Source: Halosolutus amylolyticus
GTDB lineage: Archaea > Halobacteriota > Halobacteria > Halobacteriales > Natrialbaceae
NCBI RefSeq assembly: GCF_023566055.1
Contig: NZ_JALIQP010000002.1
Location: forward strand, 310,001-374,000
Reading direction: 5' to 3'
DNA length: 64,000 nucleotides
Shown here piece after piece: positions 6,928-16,244 of this stretch (position 1 is the first letter of the stretch; each line of letters starts with the position of its first letter). The translations under genes were made by a program, and so were the position numbers. The notes below the pieces were generated by a model. It saw only the letters and a list, made by a program, of their open reading frames with translations. It was not told the origin of the DNA and searched no databases.

Positions 6928-9822
6928 TCAGTCCGTGAAGGTGATCCAGCCCTCGGGCGCGTGGGCCTTGACGTCGTTCATCGCCTCGCGAGCCTCCGTT
7001 CTGGTCTCGTAGGTCTGGGTGCTCTCGGCCATCGACGAGCCGTACTCGTCGACCAGACGCCACACCCAGCCGTCCTCGTCCTCGGCGCTGTGGAGTTCGA
7101 AGGAGACGCTGTCGATCTCGAGGATGCTCGCTGTCTCGATCAGCGATCGGACGTCCTCGATCGCCGCACGGGCGGCCTCGTTCGAGACGTGGCTCTCGTT
7201 GCCGGTCGCGACGGTCCGGCCGTCCTCGTCGATCAGCCGCCAGCGCCACTCGTCGTCCTCGTCGGCGACCAGTTCGAACGAGGCGACGTCGAAGTCGACC
7301 CGTCCGGCGATCGGCGCGAGCTGGCGGACCTCCTCCACGTCGGACATGACCGCCGCCTTGTTCGAGGTCGTGCCGACGCCGCTCGCGATGACCTCGCGGT
7401 CCCGATCGACCAGGTCCCACGACCAGCCCTCGCTGTCGTCGAGCCTGATCGCGGCGTCTTCGATCGCGAAGATCGGTGCCTCGTCAGCGTACCCCGTAAG
7501 TTCGTCCACGGCGGCGAGTGCGGCTTCGCGGTCGGCGTAGGAGCCGACCGAGTCGGCGATCTCCTCGCGGTCCCGATCGAGGAGCCGGAACCGCCACTCG
7601 GTGCTGCCGTAGAGCTGGACGGCGACGTCGCCGACCGTGTAGGACTGTGCGGCGGCCGCCGCCTCGCGGATCGAGTCGAGACTGTCGACCAGTTCGTCGC
7701 GGGTCGGGTGGTCCTCGCCTTCGACGGCGACGGTCTCGCCCGACGGAAGGACGAACCGCCAGTGCCAGTCGTCGTCCGCGTACGGCTGGAAGATCGCCCG
7801 GTCCATCGTGCGAACGTCCGAGTCGAGGTGTTCGAGCAGCCGGTTCATGGCCTGGCGCGCGGCCCCGCGGGTCGGGTGCGTCGAGGGGTCCTCGGCGACG
7901 AGTTTGCCGGCCTCGTCGATCAGCCGCCAGCCCCACTCGTCGTCCTCGTTGACGAACAGTTCGAACGCCGCCGTCTCGATCTCGAGCAGTTCGGCGTTCG
8001 GTGCCTGCTCTTTCAGCGTCATCATCGCCTCTGCGGCCTCGCCCCGGGAGGTGTGTTCCTCACCGCTGTCGGCGAGCACGTTGCCGTCCTCGTCGATCAG
8101 CCGCCAGCGCCACTCGCCGTCGTCGGCCTCGTACACCTGGAACGCCGCGTTCTCGAACTCGATGAGATCCGCCTCGCTGGCCTGCTCGCGAACCCGCTCG
8201 ATCGCCGCTTCGGCCGCCTCGGTGCTCTCGTGGGGTTCCCTGCTCCCGGCGACGATCTCGCGATCGTCCGTGACGAGTCGCCACTGCCAGTCGGTCGTCT
8301 CCTGACCGTCGGCCGCGGCCGCGCCGCCGTCGGTGGCCACCGTCTGGTCCGCCGTCGCCGGCAGGTCGTCGTCCCCGTCGAACGTCAGTTCGTGGCCCGC
8401 GGGGAACACCTCGTATTCCGCGTCGTCGATCTCGACGACGTCCGCGTCCCGCGCGTTCGACTGGAGCTCCTCGGCGCGTCGCTCGGAGTCGTCGTGATCG
8501 TCGACTCCGTCGGGGCTCCGGGCGACGACGTGTTCGTTCTCGTCGACGAGCCGCCACCGCCACTCCTCGCCGGACTGGTAGTGCTCGTAGGTCGGTTCCC
8601 CGGCGACGGTAACCGCCGCCGATTCGAGTTCCGGAAGCAACGCTTCGGCGGCTTCCTCCGCGTCGCGGCGCGATCCGAACGCGTCGGTACAGGTCGCGAC
8701 CACGTCGTCCGCACTGTCGACGAACCGCCACGTCCAGTCGTCTCCCTGCTCGTGGAGTTCGACGCCGACGTGCTCGATGTCGAGCAGGCGCGCCCGATCG
8801 TACCGCTCGGCGAACGTCCGGGCGGCCTCCTCGGCGCGTTCCTGCGTGTGGTAGCCGTCCTCGCCGGCGGCCAGCGGGGTTCGCTCGTCGTCGACGAGCT
8901 TCCAGAACCACTGGTCGCGCTCCTCGGTGTAGGTGAACGCGGCGTCCTCGATCTCGATGACGTCGGCCTTCGGACCGCGGTCTTTGAGGAAACTCACCGA
9001 GTTCTCCGCCCCGTCGCGTTCGTCGAACTCGCCGGCGCAGGTGCCGACGATGCTGCCGTCGTCGCGGGCCAGCGCCCACTGCCAGGTGCCGTCGCGATCC
9101 TCGTAGAGTCGGAACGCGGAGGTCGTCAGCTCCATCAGCCCGGCGGAGCTAATCTGGGACTTGACGCGTTCGATCCCCTCGCGGGCCTCCGGCCGGGTGA
9201 CGGCGCTGTCCTCGCTCCCCGCGAGCGCCTCGAGGTGCAGGACGTTCCACGTCCAGTCGCCGTTCTCGTCGCGGAAGACGGCGAACTGGGCGCCTTCGAG
9301 CGCGTCGCCGGTCATCACCGGCGGATCTTCGGTCGATCCTTCCTCTTCGACCCACATCCCCTTTCGCCCCGTGAGGACGGGCACGAGCGCCGTCACGCCC
9401 GCGATGATCGCGATACCGATCGTGTACACCGCGATCACCTCGACGTCCACCTCCATGCCTCGCTGTCGCCAGTTGTCGGGGTAGAGGATACCGTACAACA
9501 CGACACCGCTCAGCGAAATCAACAATCCGACGATGCTCGCCTGGATCCCGCGCTTGCGCACCGGAAGCATCAGCCCGATACCGAACAAACAGAGGGACAG
9601 GCCGGACGCAGCCGCGACGCCTCCCCACCTGATCGGTGTTTCCTTTGCGGAGCCCTCTACGATGGTGTACCCCACGACGAACGTGAAGACGCCGGCGAAA
9701 CCGACGATATACCCAAGGATGAACAACCAGTAGCCGTAGACGTCCTTTTTCGAGTCAGGTTCACCAACGTAGTGTTCGTACAGCCGGAACAGATTTTGGT
9801 GAAGGTCGCTGTTGAAAGACAT
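6928..9822 (-). CDS. Membrane protein with 13 tandem UPF0339/DUF1508 (HVO_2922-like) repeats
   Basis: 964 residues from the second Met (MSFNSDLHQN), chosen because the TATA box at 9851-9863 suits this start better than the Met five codons upstream. Residues 30-150 hold about five hydrophobic helices. From about residue 178 to the end I count 13 repeats of 57-60 residues, each with a beta strand (AAFELF), a core like EWRWRLIDEDG, a second strand and an alpha helix ending in a spacer. Repeat 6 has an insertion of about 35 low-complexity residues. UPF0339 proteins usually have one or two repeats, and their role is unclear (stress-linked in some bacteria). The repeats are acidic and predicted soluble. 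Function unknown. Confidence 0.85.
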   Translation of the reverse strand: MSFNSDLHQNLFRLYEHYVGEPDSKKDVYGYWLFILGYIVGFAGVFTFVVGYTIVEGSAKETPIRWGGVAAASGLSLCLFGIGLMLPVRKRGIQASIVGLLISLSGVVLYGILYPDNWRQRGMEVDVEVIAVYTIGIAIIAGVTALVPVLTGRKGMWVEEEGSTEDPPVMTGDALEGAQFAVFRDENGDWTWNVLHLEALAGSEDSAVTRPEAREGIERVKSQISSAGLMELTTSAFRLYEDRDGTWQWALARDDGSIVGTCAGEFDERDGAENSVSFLKDRGPKADVIEIEDAAFTYTEERDQWFWKLVDDERTPLAAGEDGYHTQERAEEAARTFAERYDRARLLDIEHVGVELHEQGDDWTWRFVDSADDVVATCTDAFGSRRDAEEAAEALLPELESAAVTVAGEPTYEHYQSGEEWRWRLVDENEHVVARSPDGVDDHDDSERRAEELQSNARDADVVEIDDAEYEVFPAGHELTFDGDDDLPATADQTVATDGGAAAADGQETTDWQWRLVTDDREIVAGSREPHESTEAAEAAIERVREQASEADLIEFENAAFQVYEADDGEWRWRLIDEDGNVLADSGEEHTSRGEAAEAMMTLKEQAPNAELLEIETAAFELFVNEDDEWGWRLIDEAGKLVAEDPSTHPTRGAARQAMNRLLEHLDSDVRTMDRAIFQPYADDDWHWRFVLPSGETVAVEGEDHPTRDELVDSLDSIREAAAAAQSYTVGDVAVQLYGSTEWRFRLLDRDREEIADSVGSYADREAALAAVDELTGYADEAPIFAIEDAAIRLDDSEGWSWDLVDRDREVIASGVGTTSNKAAVMSDVEEVRQLAPIAGRVDFDVASFELVADEDDEWRWRLIDEDGRTVATGNESHVSNEAARAAIEDVRSLIETASILEIDSVSFELHSAEDEDGWVWRLVDEYGSSMAESTQTYETRTEAREAMNDVKAHAPEGWITFTD

Positions 9823-10089
9823 TGCGAAACTTGACACGATAACTCGAACGGATTATAATAAAGTTTCGGCTACTGTTTCCAAAGCTGTCATATAATGCAT
9901 CCAGAGATACTGGGTTTCGATCCGTCACGCCGATCGTAACGCCAGCGACCGGACGACGTCGGATCGGTGCGAATGTGACCGATTCAGGGGTCGATACGTA
10001 TAGTGGCCACCGTTCGTCGGACAGTACGGACCACTGATGAATCAGCGATCGGATACTGTCGGGTGTGGTGTGATACCAAATATCAGTAA
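9823..10089. promoter_or_regulatory. Intergenic region upstream of the repeat protein; two TATA-like boxes
   Basis: 267 bp, locally AT-rich next to the repeat-protein gene. The minus-strand box CTTTATTATAATC at 9851-9863 serves that gene. A plus-strand box CATATAATGC at 9889-9898 points to a stretch with no plus-strand gene until 11034, so it may be fortuitous or drive an unannotated RNA. No convincing ORF or hairpin is seen in the remaining 190 bp. Confidence 0.45.
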
Positions 10090-10923
10090 CTACTTGAGGA
10101 CTGCCCCGGCAGGGTGTGTCGCACAGACAGCCGGGTCGTAGCCGGCGTCGGACAGCCCCGTCCCGAGCGCGAACACCGTCTCGCCGAGCATGGCCATCGA
10201 GGCCTGGCCGCCGACCGCCGTGACGTCCTCGATCGTGCCGACGACGTCCTCGGTCAGGAGCCCCGCCTCGCGGGCGAACGCCCGGGACGCGTACATGAAC
10301 GACAGGAGCGTCGGCTCCTCGACGACGCGGGAGAGGGCTTCCGTGCCCGCGGCCGTCAACTGGTCCGTGTCGCCGGAGAGCACCTCCGAGGTCGATAGTT
10401 GGCCGAACGTGACGTACTCGACGCGTGCGCGGGCGGGAATCGCGTCGAGTTTGTTGTCCTGCGGGCCGCCGGGTTCGAGCCGGATCGGGACGCCGCCGTG
10501 GGCCTGCGCGACCACGTCGCCGAGGCCGGTGCCGGCCTGGACCTCCGCGCCGTGTGCGATCGTCACGAGTTCGTTCCGCGAGAGCTTCCGCTCGAAGACG
10601 CGGTTGGCCGCGAGCGCCGTTCCGATCGCCATCGCCCCGGAGACGCCGAACCCGGACCCGATCGGGAGGTCCGACTCGGCCTCGACGCGGGCCGGCGCGT
10701 CGAGGGTATCGAGCACCGTCGTCACCGGATCGACGTCGATCGGTTCACCGTCCAGTACGACCGTCGGTTCCGGACCCGCGGCGGGTTCGACGGTAACCTC
10801 GACCCCGTCCGTGAGCGTCAGTCCCGCGCCGCGGGAACCGGCTTTCGTCGGATCCTCGGCCGGGTGTGCACTGAAAAACCCCGTGATGTGTCCCGGGACG
10901 AACGCCGTCGCCTCCTCGCGCAT
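10090..10923 (-). CDS. Pantoate kinase (GHMP family)
   Basis: Phosphorylates pantoate to 4-phosphopantoate, the step before the ligase encoded at 4440-5216 in archaeal CoA synthesis. 277 residues from the ATG at 10923. The GHMP ATP-binding glycine-rich loop reads LPIGSGFGVSGAMA. The N-terminal block AFVPGHITGFFSAHP and the C-terminal TAVGGQASMAMLGETVFAL are typical of the archaeal pantoate kinases. A TATA-like GGTTATATCGG lies about 30 nt upstream. The enzyme is cytoplasmic. It is not in an operon with the ligase, which lies about 5 kb away on the same strand. Confidence 0.9.
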   Translation of the reverse strand: MREEATAFVPGHITGFFSAHPAEDPTKAGSRGAGLTLTDGVEVTVEPAAGPEPTVVLDGEPIDVDPVTTVLDTLDAPARVEAESDLPIGSGFGVSGAMAIGTALAANRVFERKLSRNELVTIAHGAEVQAGTGLGDVVAQAHGGVPIRLEPGGPQDNKLDAIPARARVEYVTFGQLSTSEVLSGDTDQLTAAGTEALSRVVEEPTLLSFMYASRAFAREAGLLTEDVVGTIEDVTAVGGQASMAMLGETVFALGTGLSDAGYDPAVCATHPAGAVLK

Positions 10924-11033
10924 TAGCCCCCGTTTGCGCCTCGCCCGATATAACCGTATAGGTTCGCCGCTCCGGTCGACTCTGGCATACACAGGGCCAT
11001 GGCTTTTCCCCGCCGATATCCCAGTATCAGCGG

Positions 11034-12404
11034 ATGGCGACCCGGTCCGAGACCGACGGCTTCGCCGCGTTCTTCAGGCAGTACACGAAGACCTGGATGC
11101 ACGCGGTCGCGACGGCCGGACTCACCGCGTTCGGGACCCTCACCATCGTCCACCGCGGGTTCGTCGTGCTGGCGATCGCCAGTTACGTCGTGCCGCCGAT
11201 CGTGCTCTATCTCTCGCGGACGCGCGGCCCCGGCGCGTCGACCACGGCGGGGGACGACGACTCCCGATCGCCGACCGAGGCCGCACTGGCCGACCAGTCC
11301 GGATCGAGCGCGGACCGGGGCACCGCGATCGACCGATCCGAACCCGCGGCGGCGACGTCCCCGGAGGCACACTCCCCCGACGGACGCGAGCCACAGTCGA
11401 CAACCGTCGGTGAGGCGACGGATCGGGAGTCCGGGATCGATCGGCAAGAACCCGAAACCGACGACCCGGCCCCCGAAATCGATCGGAAGGCGCCCGTGAC
11501 CGGCGAGCAAGAGGCCGGAACCGGGACGGAACCTCACTGGGCGACCGTCGACGTGCCGACCGGCGCGACCCTCGCCGACGCCGCAGTCGCAGACGGCGGT
11601 GCAGTCGCCGTCGGGGAGGGTGGCACGGTGCTCGTGACCACCGGCGACGACTGGGAACTGGCCCTCGAGGACGGCCCGGGTGCGCAGGGACGGGACCTCC
11701 GTGCGGTCGACGCGACTCCCGGCGCCGACGTCGCCTGGATAGCCGGCGATGGCGGAGCGGTCGGCCGACTCGAACTCGGGTCGGGCCGGCACGCGGACTA
11801 CTCCGCCCCGGCCGATCTGACCGACAACCTGACCGGCCTGGCCGTGGCGGGCGCGACCGACGACGAGACGATCCTCCTGACGAACGGGTCGGGCGAGGTG
11901 ATCCGGGGCCGGTACCGGGACGGAGAGCTCGCGTGGGACGACCCCGTGACGCCGGGCAGCGGCTCCAGCCTGAGCGGGATCGCGCTGGTCGACGACGCGA
12001 TCGGCTACTGTTGCGACACGAACGACGGCGTCTTCCGGACCGACGACGGCGGACGGACGTTCGATGCGATCGGGATCGACGGGGCCGACGGCACGCTCAC
12101 GGACCTCGCGGCCGGTTCGGGGAACGACCTCCACGTCGCCACGGACGCGGGCGTCGTCCACCGGTACGACGGGTCGACGTGGACGCCCGATCGAGTTACC
12201 GACGGCGCACTGACGGCGATCGCCCGGCACGACGATCGACTCGTCGCGACCGACGGTTCGCGTGCAGTCCACGACCGCCCCGATCCGACCGCCGACTGGG
12301 AGCGGGTCCTCACGGGTGCGAGCGGCTCCCTCCACGGCGTCACGATCGGCCCGGATCGATCGATCGCCGTCGGTGCCGACGGGACCGTGGTCGAACGGCG
12401 GTAA
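11034..12404 (+). CDS. Membrane-anchored beta-propeller (BNR/WD40-like) protein
   Basis: 456 residues. Two hydrophobic segments lie near residues 22-60 (TAFGTLTIVHRGFVVLAIAS then YVVPPIVLYLS). A disordered, acidic, Glu/Pro/Ser-rich linker follows to about residue 160. The remainder has roughly six or seven blade-like repeats such as GGAVAVGEGGTVLVTT, DVAWIAGDGGAVGRL, VHRYDGSTW and SIAVGADGTVVERR. Propellers of this kind are usually binding scaffolds. The ligand is unknown. Membrane topology and the side carrying the propeller cannot be settled from sequence. It is divergent from pantoate kinase. Confidence 0.65.
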   Translation: MATRSETDGFAAFFRQYTKTWMHAVATAGLTAFGTLTIVHRGFVVLAIASYVVPPIVLYLSRTRGPGASTTAGDDDSRSPTEAALADQSGSSADRGTAIDRSEPAAATSPEAHSPDGREPQSTTVGEATDRESGIDRQEPETDDPAPEIDRKAPVTGEQEAGTGTEPHWATVDVPTGATLADAAVADGGAVAVGEGGTVLVTTGDDWELALEDGPGAQGRDLRAVDATPGADVAWIAGDGGAVGRLELGSGRHADYSAPADLTDNLTGLAVAGATDDETILLTNGSGEVIRGRYRDGELAWDDPVTPGSGSSLSGIALVDDAIGYCCDTNDGVFRTDDGGRTFDAIGIDGADGTLTDLAAGSGNDLHVATDAGVVHRYDGSTWTPDRVTDGALTAIARHDDRLVATDGSRAVHDRPDPTADWERVLTGASGSLHGVTIGPDRSIAVGADGTVVERR

Positions 12405-12435
12405 GCGGCGGACGAATGCCGGCGCGACCCGCCGA

Positions 12436-13221
12436 CTACCGGTACGACCCACGGCCGGCCTCGAGTTCGCCGCTCGCGCTCGTCCAGTCCGCCTGCGGGC
12501 CGACGAGGTCGACGCGCACCTCGTCCGCGTACCAGTTTCCGCTCCAGCCGCCGGCCCACCAGGAGTTCTCGCCGCGGTGAGAGACTCGTATCGACACCTC
12601 GGTGGCCGGATCGGCGTCGTACTCGGCGTAGACGAGCCCCGCGTACTCGTAACACCGTTCCGCCCCGTCGAGACACGTCGTCTCGGTCGCGTCGAGCCGC
12701 GGCTCGAGAACCGGCTCCGACCCGACCGGATCGCGAGTCTCGATCGACTCGTCGCTCTCGATTCGGAGCGTCAGTTCGTAGGACTGGCGGTCCCGTACGA
12801 ACGTGTCGGGATCGTCCGGGTCGTACTCCCCGGCCGGGATCCGTTCCGTCCGCCCGACGTCGCCGTCCTCGACGAACCGGTAGTACTCGGGTTCGACGAC
12901 GAACTCGTCGACGCTGACCTCGAGCATCGGGCCGCGATCGGTCTCGACGATCCGGGTCGAGAACGCCTCCGGCTGCGAGTAGTAGTCCCCGTCGTCGATC
13001 GCGCCGCGTACGGTGACGTCGCCGTCCTGGACCGGAACCGGGACGAGGACTGTCGCGTTCGAAAGCGTCCCGTTCGTCGTCAACTGGACGTCGTAGCTGT
13101 ACTCGCTCGTGTAGCTGTCCTGTGCGAACCGCTCGCCGAGTACGAAGAGGCCCCCGGCCAGCAGTGCGACGACGAGCGTCGCGGTCACGAGTGCGATTCC
13201 GAGCGTGCGTCGATGTACCAT
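12436..13221 (-). CDS. Membrane-anchored exported protein of unknown function
   Basis: 261 residues from the ATG at 13221. One N-terminal membrane segment (LVTATLVVALLAGGLFVLG) is followed by a long extracytoplasmic, beta-rich, strongly acidic domain. Four cysteines are present, two of them close together around TTCLDGAERCYEY, compatible with a disulfide. Repeated strand patterns (YDVQLTTNGTLSNATVLVPV) and a Trp cluster (NSWWAGGWSGNWYADE) suggest an immunoglobulin-like or jelly-roll fold, but I recognise no family. It converges on the propeller gene, with a 31-bp gap. Confidence 0.6.
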   Translation of the reverse strand: MVHRRTLGIALVTATLVVALLAGGLFVLGERFAQDSYTSEYSYDVQLTTNGTLSNATVLVPVPVQDGDVTVRGAIDDGDYYSQPEAFSTRIVETDRGPMLEVSVDEFVVEPEYYRFVEDGDVGRTERIPAGEYDPDDPDTFVRDRQSYELTLRIESDESIETRDPVGSEPVLEPRLDATETTCLDGAERCYEYAGLVYAEYDADPATEVSIRVSHRGENSWWAGGWSGNWYADEVRVDLVGPQADWTSASGELEAGRGSYR

Positions 13222-13363
13222 CTGTGTTTCGAGCCGCGATCGCACCGGGAGTCGACGACGAACCGGGGCCGGTATCGACTACGGCCGGCGATCGTGTATC
13301 CACGTCCGATCGTTCCCACGAACGGAGAATCAGCCGTCGAAGAACGATTGGCCGTCGCGAAGC

Positions 13364-14668
13364 CTACGGGCTCAGTCTCTGGCGATCTCGCGGGAAGAGA
13401 ACTGCTTCGCGGATGTTCTCCAGGCCGAGGATCGTCATGATGAGCCGTTCGCCGCCGAGGCCGAAGCCGGCGTGGGGCGGCATCCCGTACTTGAACATCT
13501 TCGTGTAGTACTCGAACTGGTCGGGGTCGAGGCCCTGCTGTTCGAACCCTTCGATCAGGTGCTCGTGGCGGTGTTCGCGCTGGCCGCCCGAGACCAGTTC
13601 CATGCGCGGATGCATCAGGTCGAAGCCGGTCGAGAGCTGCTCGTCGTCGTCGTGGTCCTTGATGTAGAACGGCTTGATCTCGCTGGGCCAGTCGGTGATG
13701 AAGTAGTGGCCGCCGACGTCCTGCCCGAGCGCCTTCTCGGCTTCCGTCGAGAGGTCGTCGCCCCAGACGAGTTGCTCGTCGAGTTCGCCCGTCGCGTTGA
13801 TGCGCTCGATCGCCTCCTCGTAGCTGAGGCGGGGGAACTCGCCCTCGGGAATGTCGAACTCGTCTTCGAGATCCAGCGCCTCGAGTTCCTCGCTGCAGTT
13901 CTCGTTCACCGCCTCGTAGGCGGCTGTGACGATCCCTTCGGCGACGTCCATCGCGTCGCTCTCGTCGCAGAACGCCCCCTCGAAGTCGATCGAGGTCGCC
14001 TCGTTCAGGTGCCGGGGCGTGTTGTGCTCTTCCGCGCGGAAGATCGGGCCGATCTCGAAGACGCGCTCGACGTTCGAGCCGGCGATGAGCTGCTTGAACA
14101 GCTGCGGCGACTGGTTCATAAAGGCCTCCTCGCCGAAGTAGGTGATCGGGAAGAGCTCGGTACCGCCCTCGGTCCCCGTGGCGACGATCTTCGGCGTGGT
14201 GATCTCCGTACAGCGGAACTCGCGGAACCGCTCGCGGACCGCACGCAGGATCTCCGATCGGATCTCGAAGACCGCCTGGACCTCCTCCTTGCGGAGGTCG
14301 AGGGTGCGGTTGTCGAGTCGCGTCGAGAGGTCGGCGTCGACCTTCCCCGACGGGTCGAGCGGCAGTTCGGGGTCGGCGGGCGCGACGACCTCGACGTCCT
14401 CCGGCGTAATCTCGACGCCCGTCGGCGCGCGAGGTTCCTCCTCGACCGCACCGGAGACCCGCACGACGCTCTCGCGGGAAGCGTCCAGTCCGGTCTCGAC
14501 GAGGTCCTCGTCCATCTCGTCTTTCTCGAACTTGATCTGGATCTTTCCGGCGGTGTCCCGGAGGATCAGGAAAGCGATCCCGCCGAGGTCTCGAATCTCG
14601 TGAACCCAGCCAGCGACCGTCACGTCGTCGCCCGGCTCGGCGTCGGCAGTGTAGGTTCTATCCTGCAT
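13364..14668 (-). CDS. aspS: Aspartyl-tRNA synthetase, archaeal type, probably non-discriminating (Asp/Asn)
   Basis: Class IIb synthetase of 434 residues, the compact archaeal type without the bacterial GAD insertion. An N-terminal OB fold ([16 protein letters not shown]) is followed by the class II core: motif 2 around [15 protein letters not shown] and motif 3 [12 protein letters not shown]. Position 23 is His and position 82 Pro, the pair reported for archaeal non-discriminating enzymes, where discriminating ones have Trp and Lys. If so, it also makes Asp-tRNA-Asn for the GatCAB amidotransferase. TATA-like GCTTAAGTTCC is about 27 nt upstream. Confidence 0.93.
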   Translation of the reverse strand: MQDRTYTADAEPGDDVTVAGWVHEIRDLGGIAFLILRDTAGKIQIKFEKDEMDEDLVETGLDASRESVVRVSGAVEEEPRAPTGVEITPEDVEVVAPADPELPLDPSGKVDADLSTRLDNRTLDLRKEEVQAVFEIRSEILRAVRERFREFRCTEITTPKIVATGTEGGTELFPITYFGEEAFMNQSPQLFKQLIAGSNVERVFEIGPIFRAEEHNTPRHLNEATSIDFEGAFCDESDAMDVAEGIVTAAYEAVNENCSEELEALDLEDEFDIPEGEFPRLSYEEAIERINATGELDEQLVWGDDLSTEAEKALGQDVGGHYFITDWPSEIKPFYIKDHDDDEQLSTGFDLMHPRMELVSGGQREHRHEHLIEGFEQQGLDPDQFEYYTKMFKYGMPPHAGFGLGGERLIMTILGLENIREAVLFPRDRQRLSP

Positions 14669-14743
14669 ACCACCTGATTTCCGTCGCCGGAACTTAAGCG
14701 CAATCGTTCTGTTTCGGTCCGCCGTCGATCGTGTGAGATCGAT

Positions 14744-16090
14744 TCAGCGCCGGTGGACGGTCATCGGAATCTCGTCTTTCGGCCGAGCGGTGATGGTCGC
14801 CATCAGGTCGAGATCCGTTCCGGGGACGAGTTCGAGGTGGTACTGCTGGTAGATCGTCGCGAGGATGAGCCGCGCCTCGAGCATCGCGAAGCGATCGCCG
14901 ATACACCGGCGCGGTCCCGCCGCGAACGGGAAGTACGCCAGCTTCGGGAGGTCGGACTCCATCTCGTCGGTCCACCGCTCCGGACGGAACGCGAGCGGAT
15001 CGTCGTACCACCGTGGATCGCGGTGGACGACCCACTGGTGCATCCGGATGGTCGCACCCATCGGGATCTCGTAGCCGCCGATGATATCGGGTTTGACCGG
15101 TTCGCGGACGATCCCCGGAACCGGCGGGTAGAGCCGCATCGACTCTTTGACCACCTGCTCCGTGTACGAGAGATCGGAGAGGTCCGCCATCGTCGGCGTC
15201 TCGCCCTCGAGTTCCGTCTCGAGTTCGTCGACGAGTTGCCGCTCGACGGCGGGGTTCGTCGCGAGGAGATACGCCGTGAACGTCAGCGAGAGCGCCGTCG
15301 TCTCGTGGCCGGCGAGCAACAGCGTCACGACCTCGTCGCGGATCTGCTCGTCCGAAAGACGGTTCCCGTCCTCGTCGGTCACCTCGAGGAGTTTCGAGAT
15401 GACGTCCCGATCGGTCGGGTTCGCTTTCCGCTCCTCGATCAGCCGGTAGACGACGGCGTCGAGGTCGTTTCGCGCGCGCTGGATCCGCCGTCGGGAGGGG
15501 GTGGGAACGTTCGGGGGAAGGACCAGATGCGAGAGGCTCTCGGACGCCAGCATGAACTCCTCGAGGGCCGAGCCGACGGTGTCGACGGAATCGTCGATGT
15601 CGACGCCAAACAGCGCCCGGGCGACGATCTTCAGCGTCACCTCCATCATGTCCTCGTGGAACAGCCGGGTCTGGCCGTCCGCCCAGCTCTCGAGGGCTTC
15701 CTCGGTGAACTCGGTCATCATCGAGGCGTACTCCTCGATCCGGCCGGGATTGAACGCCGGCTGGATGAGATGGCGGTTGCGCCGCCAGACCGCACCCTCG
15801 CTGTTCAGAATGCCGTCGCCGGTGACGGGGCCGAGGACGTTCTGGAACCGGGCCCCCTTGACGTAGTTCTGGTTGTTCTGGACGAGTACCTGCTCGATGT
15901 AGTCGGGGTGGTTGAGCTGGAAGACCGGCCCGCTGGGGTCCTCCCAGTGGGCGATGTCGCCGTACTCCTGGGCCGTTCGCGTCATGAAGCCGTACGGGTC
16001 ACGCAGAAAGGCGAGTTGATTGCCGAAGAACGGCAGTCCGTCGGGACCCGGCGGTCGATCGTCGGCGATAGCGGGGGTATCGCTGCTCAT
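14744..16090 (-). CDS. Cytochrome P450 monooxygenase
   Basis: 448 residues, soluble, without an N-terminal membrane anchor. The I-helix oxygen-activation motif AGHETT is at 260-265, the ExxR motif ESMR at 316-319, and the haem-binding loop FAAGPRRCIGD has the axial cysteine at 396. The substrate is unknown; haloarchaeal P450s are suspected in lipid or carotenoid chemistry. No ferredoxin or reductase gene is adjacent, so electrons must come from elsewhere. It is divergent from an HTH_10 regulator, and a perfect 14-bp palindrome lies in the shared promoter, suggesting local control. Confidence 0.95.
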   Translation of the reverse strand: MSSDTPAIADDRPPGPDGLPFFGNQLAFLRDPYGFMTRTAQEYGDIAHWEDPSGPVFQLNHPDYIEQVLVQNNQNYVKGARFQNVLGPVTGDGILNSEGAVWRRNRHLIQPAFNPGRIEEYASMMTEFTEEALESWADGQTRLFHEDMMEVTLKIVARALFGVDIDDSVDTVGSALEEFMLASESLSHLVLPPNVPTPSRRRIQRARNDLDAVVYRLIEERKANPTDRDVISKLLEVTDEDGNRLSDEQIRDEVVTLLLAGHETTALSLTFTAYLLATNPAVERQLVDELETELEGETPTMADLSDLSYTEQVVKESMRLYPPVPGIVREPVKPDIIGGYEIPMGATIRMHQWVVHRDPRWYDDPLAFRPERWTDEMESDLPKLAYFPFAAGPRRCIGDRFAMLEARLILATIYQQYHLELVPGTDLDLMATITARPKDEIPMTVHRR

Positions 16091-16132
16091 TTTGCACTCG
16101 ATCCGAGGGGCGCGAGACACCTATGCCTGAAG

Positions 16133-16146
16133 CCGAGCATGCTCGG
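16133..16146. promoter_or_regulatory. Perfect 14-bp palindrome between P450 and HTH_10 genes
   Basis: CCGAGCATGCTCGG is identical to its reverse complement. It ends 2 bp before the TATA-like box of the HTH_10 transcript and lies 43 bp upstream of the P450 ATG. This is where an operator for the adjacent regulator would be expected. That reading is inferred from position and symmetry. Confidence 0.6.
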
Positions 16147-16148
16147 GG

Positions 16149-16159
16149 TTCTTAAGTAT
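16149..16159 (+). promoter_or_regulatory. TATA-like promoter for the uORF and HTH_10 gene
   Basis: TTCTTAAGTAT is centred about 25 nt upstream of the ATG at 16179, the spacing of leaderless haloarchaeal promoters. It is much too far from the regulator ATG at 16241 for a leaderless start there, which supports translation beginning at the short upstream frame. Confidence 0.55.
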
Positions 16160-16178
16160 CGGTCGACACGGTCTCCGT

Positions 16179-16244
16179 ATGAGCGCGCACAGACCGACTC
16201 CGATCGATTCGACCGGCCGCTCGATCCACGGAGACCTGCGATGA
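16179..16244 (+). CDS. Short upstream ORF (21 codons) overlapping the HTH_10 start by ATGA
   Basis: Starts where a leaderless transcript from the TATA box at 16149 would start. It encodes a 21-residue basic peptide (MSAHRPTPID...GDLR), and its TGA overlaps the ATG of the regulator in the sequence ATGA. This arrangement allows termination-reinitiation coupling. The peptide itself resembles nothing I know and may have no function beyond coupling. Three further genes in the window share the arrangement (43885, 55356, 63793). Confidence 0.4.
   Translation: MSAHRPTPIDSTGRSIHGDLR

Noticed and set aside
6961-9834. A 957-codon open frame on the plus strand opposite the 13-repeat protein
   Set aside because: It mirrors the repeat gene and results from GC-rich codon choice in the real gene. 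Its product has no domain signature and no promoter at its start.
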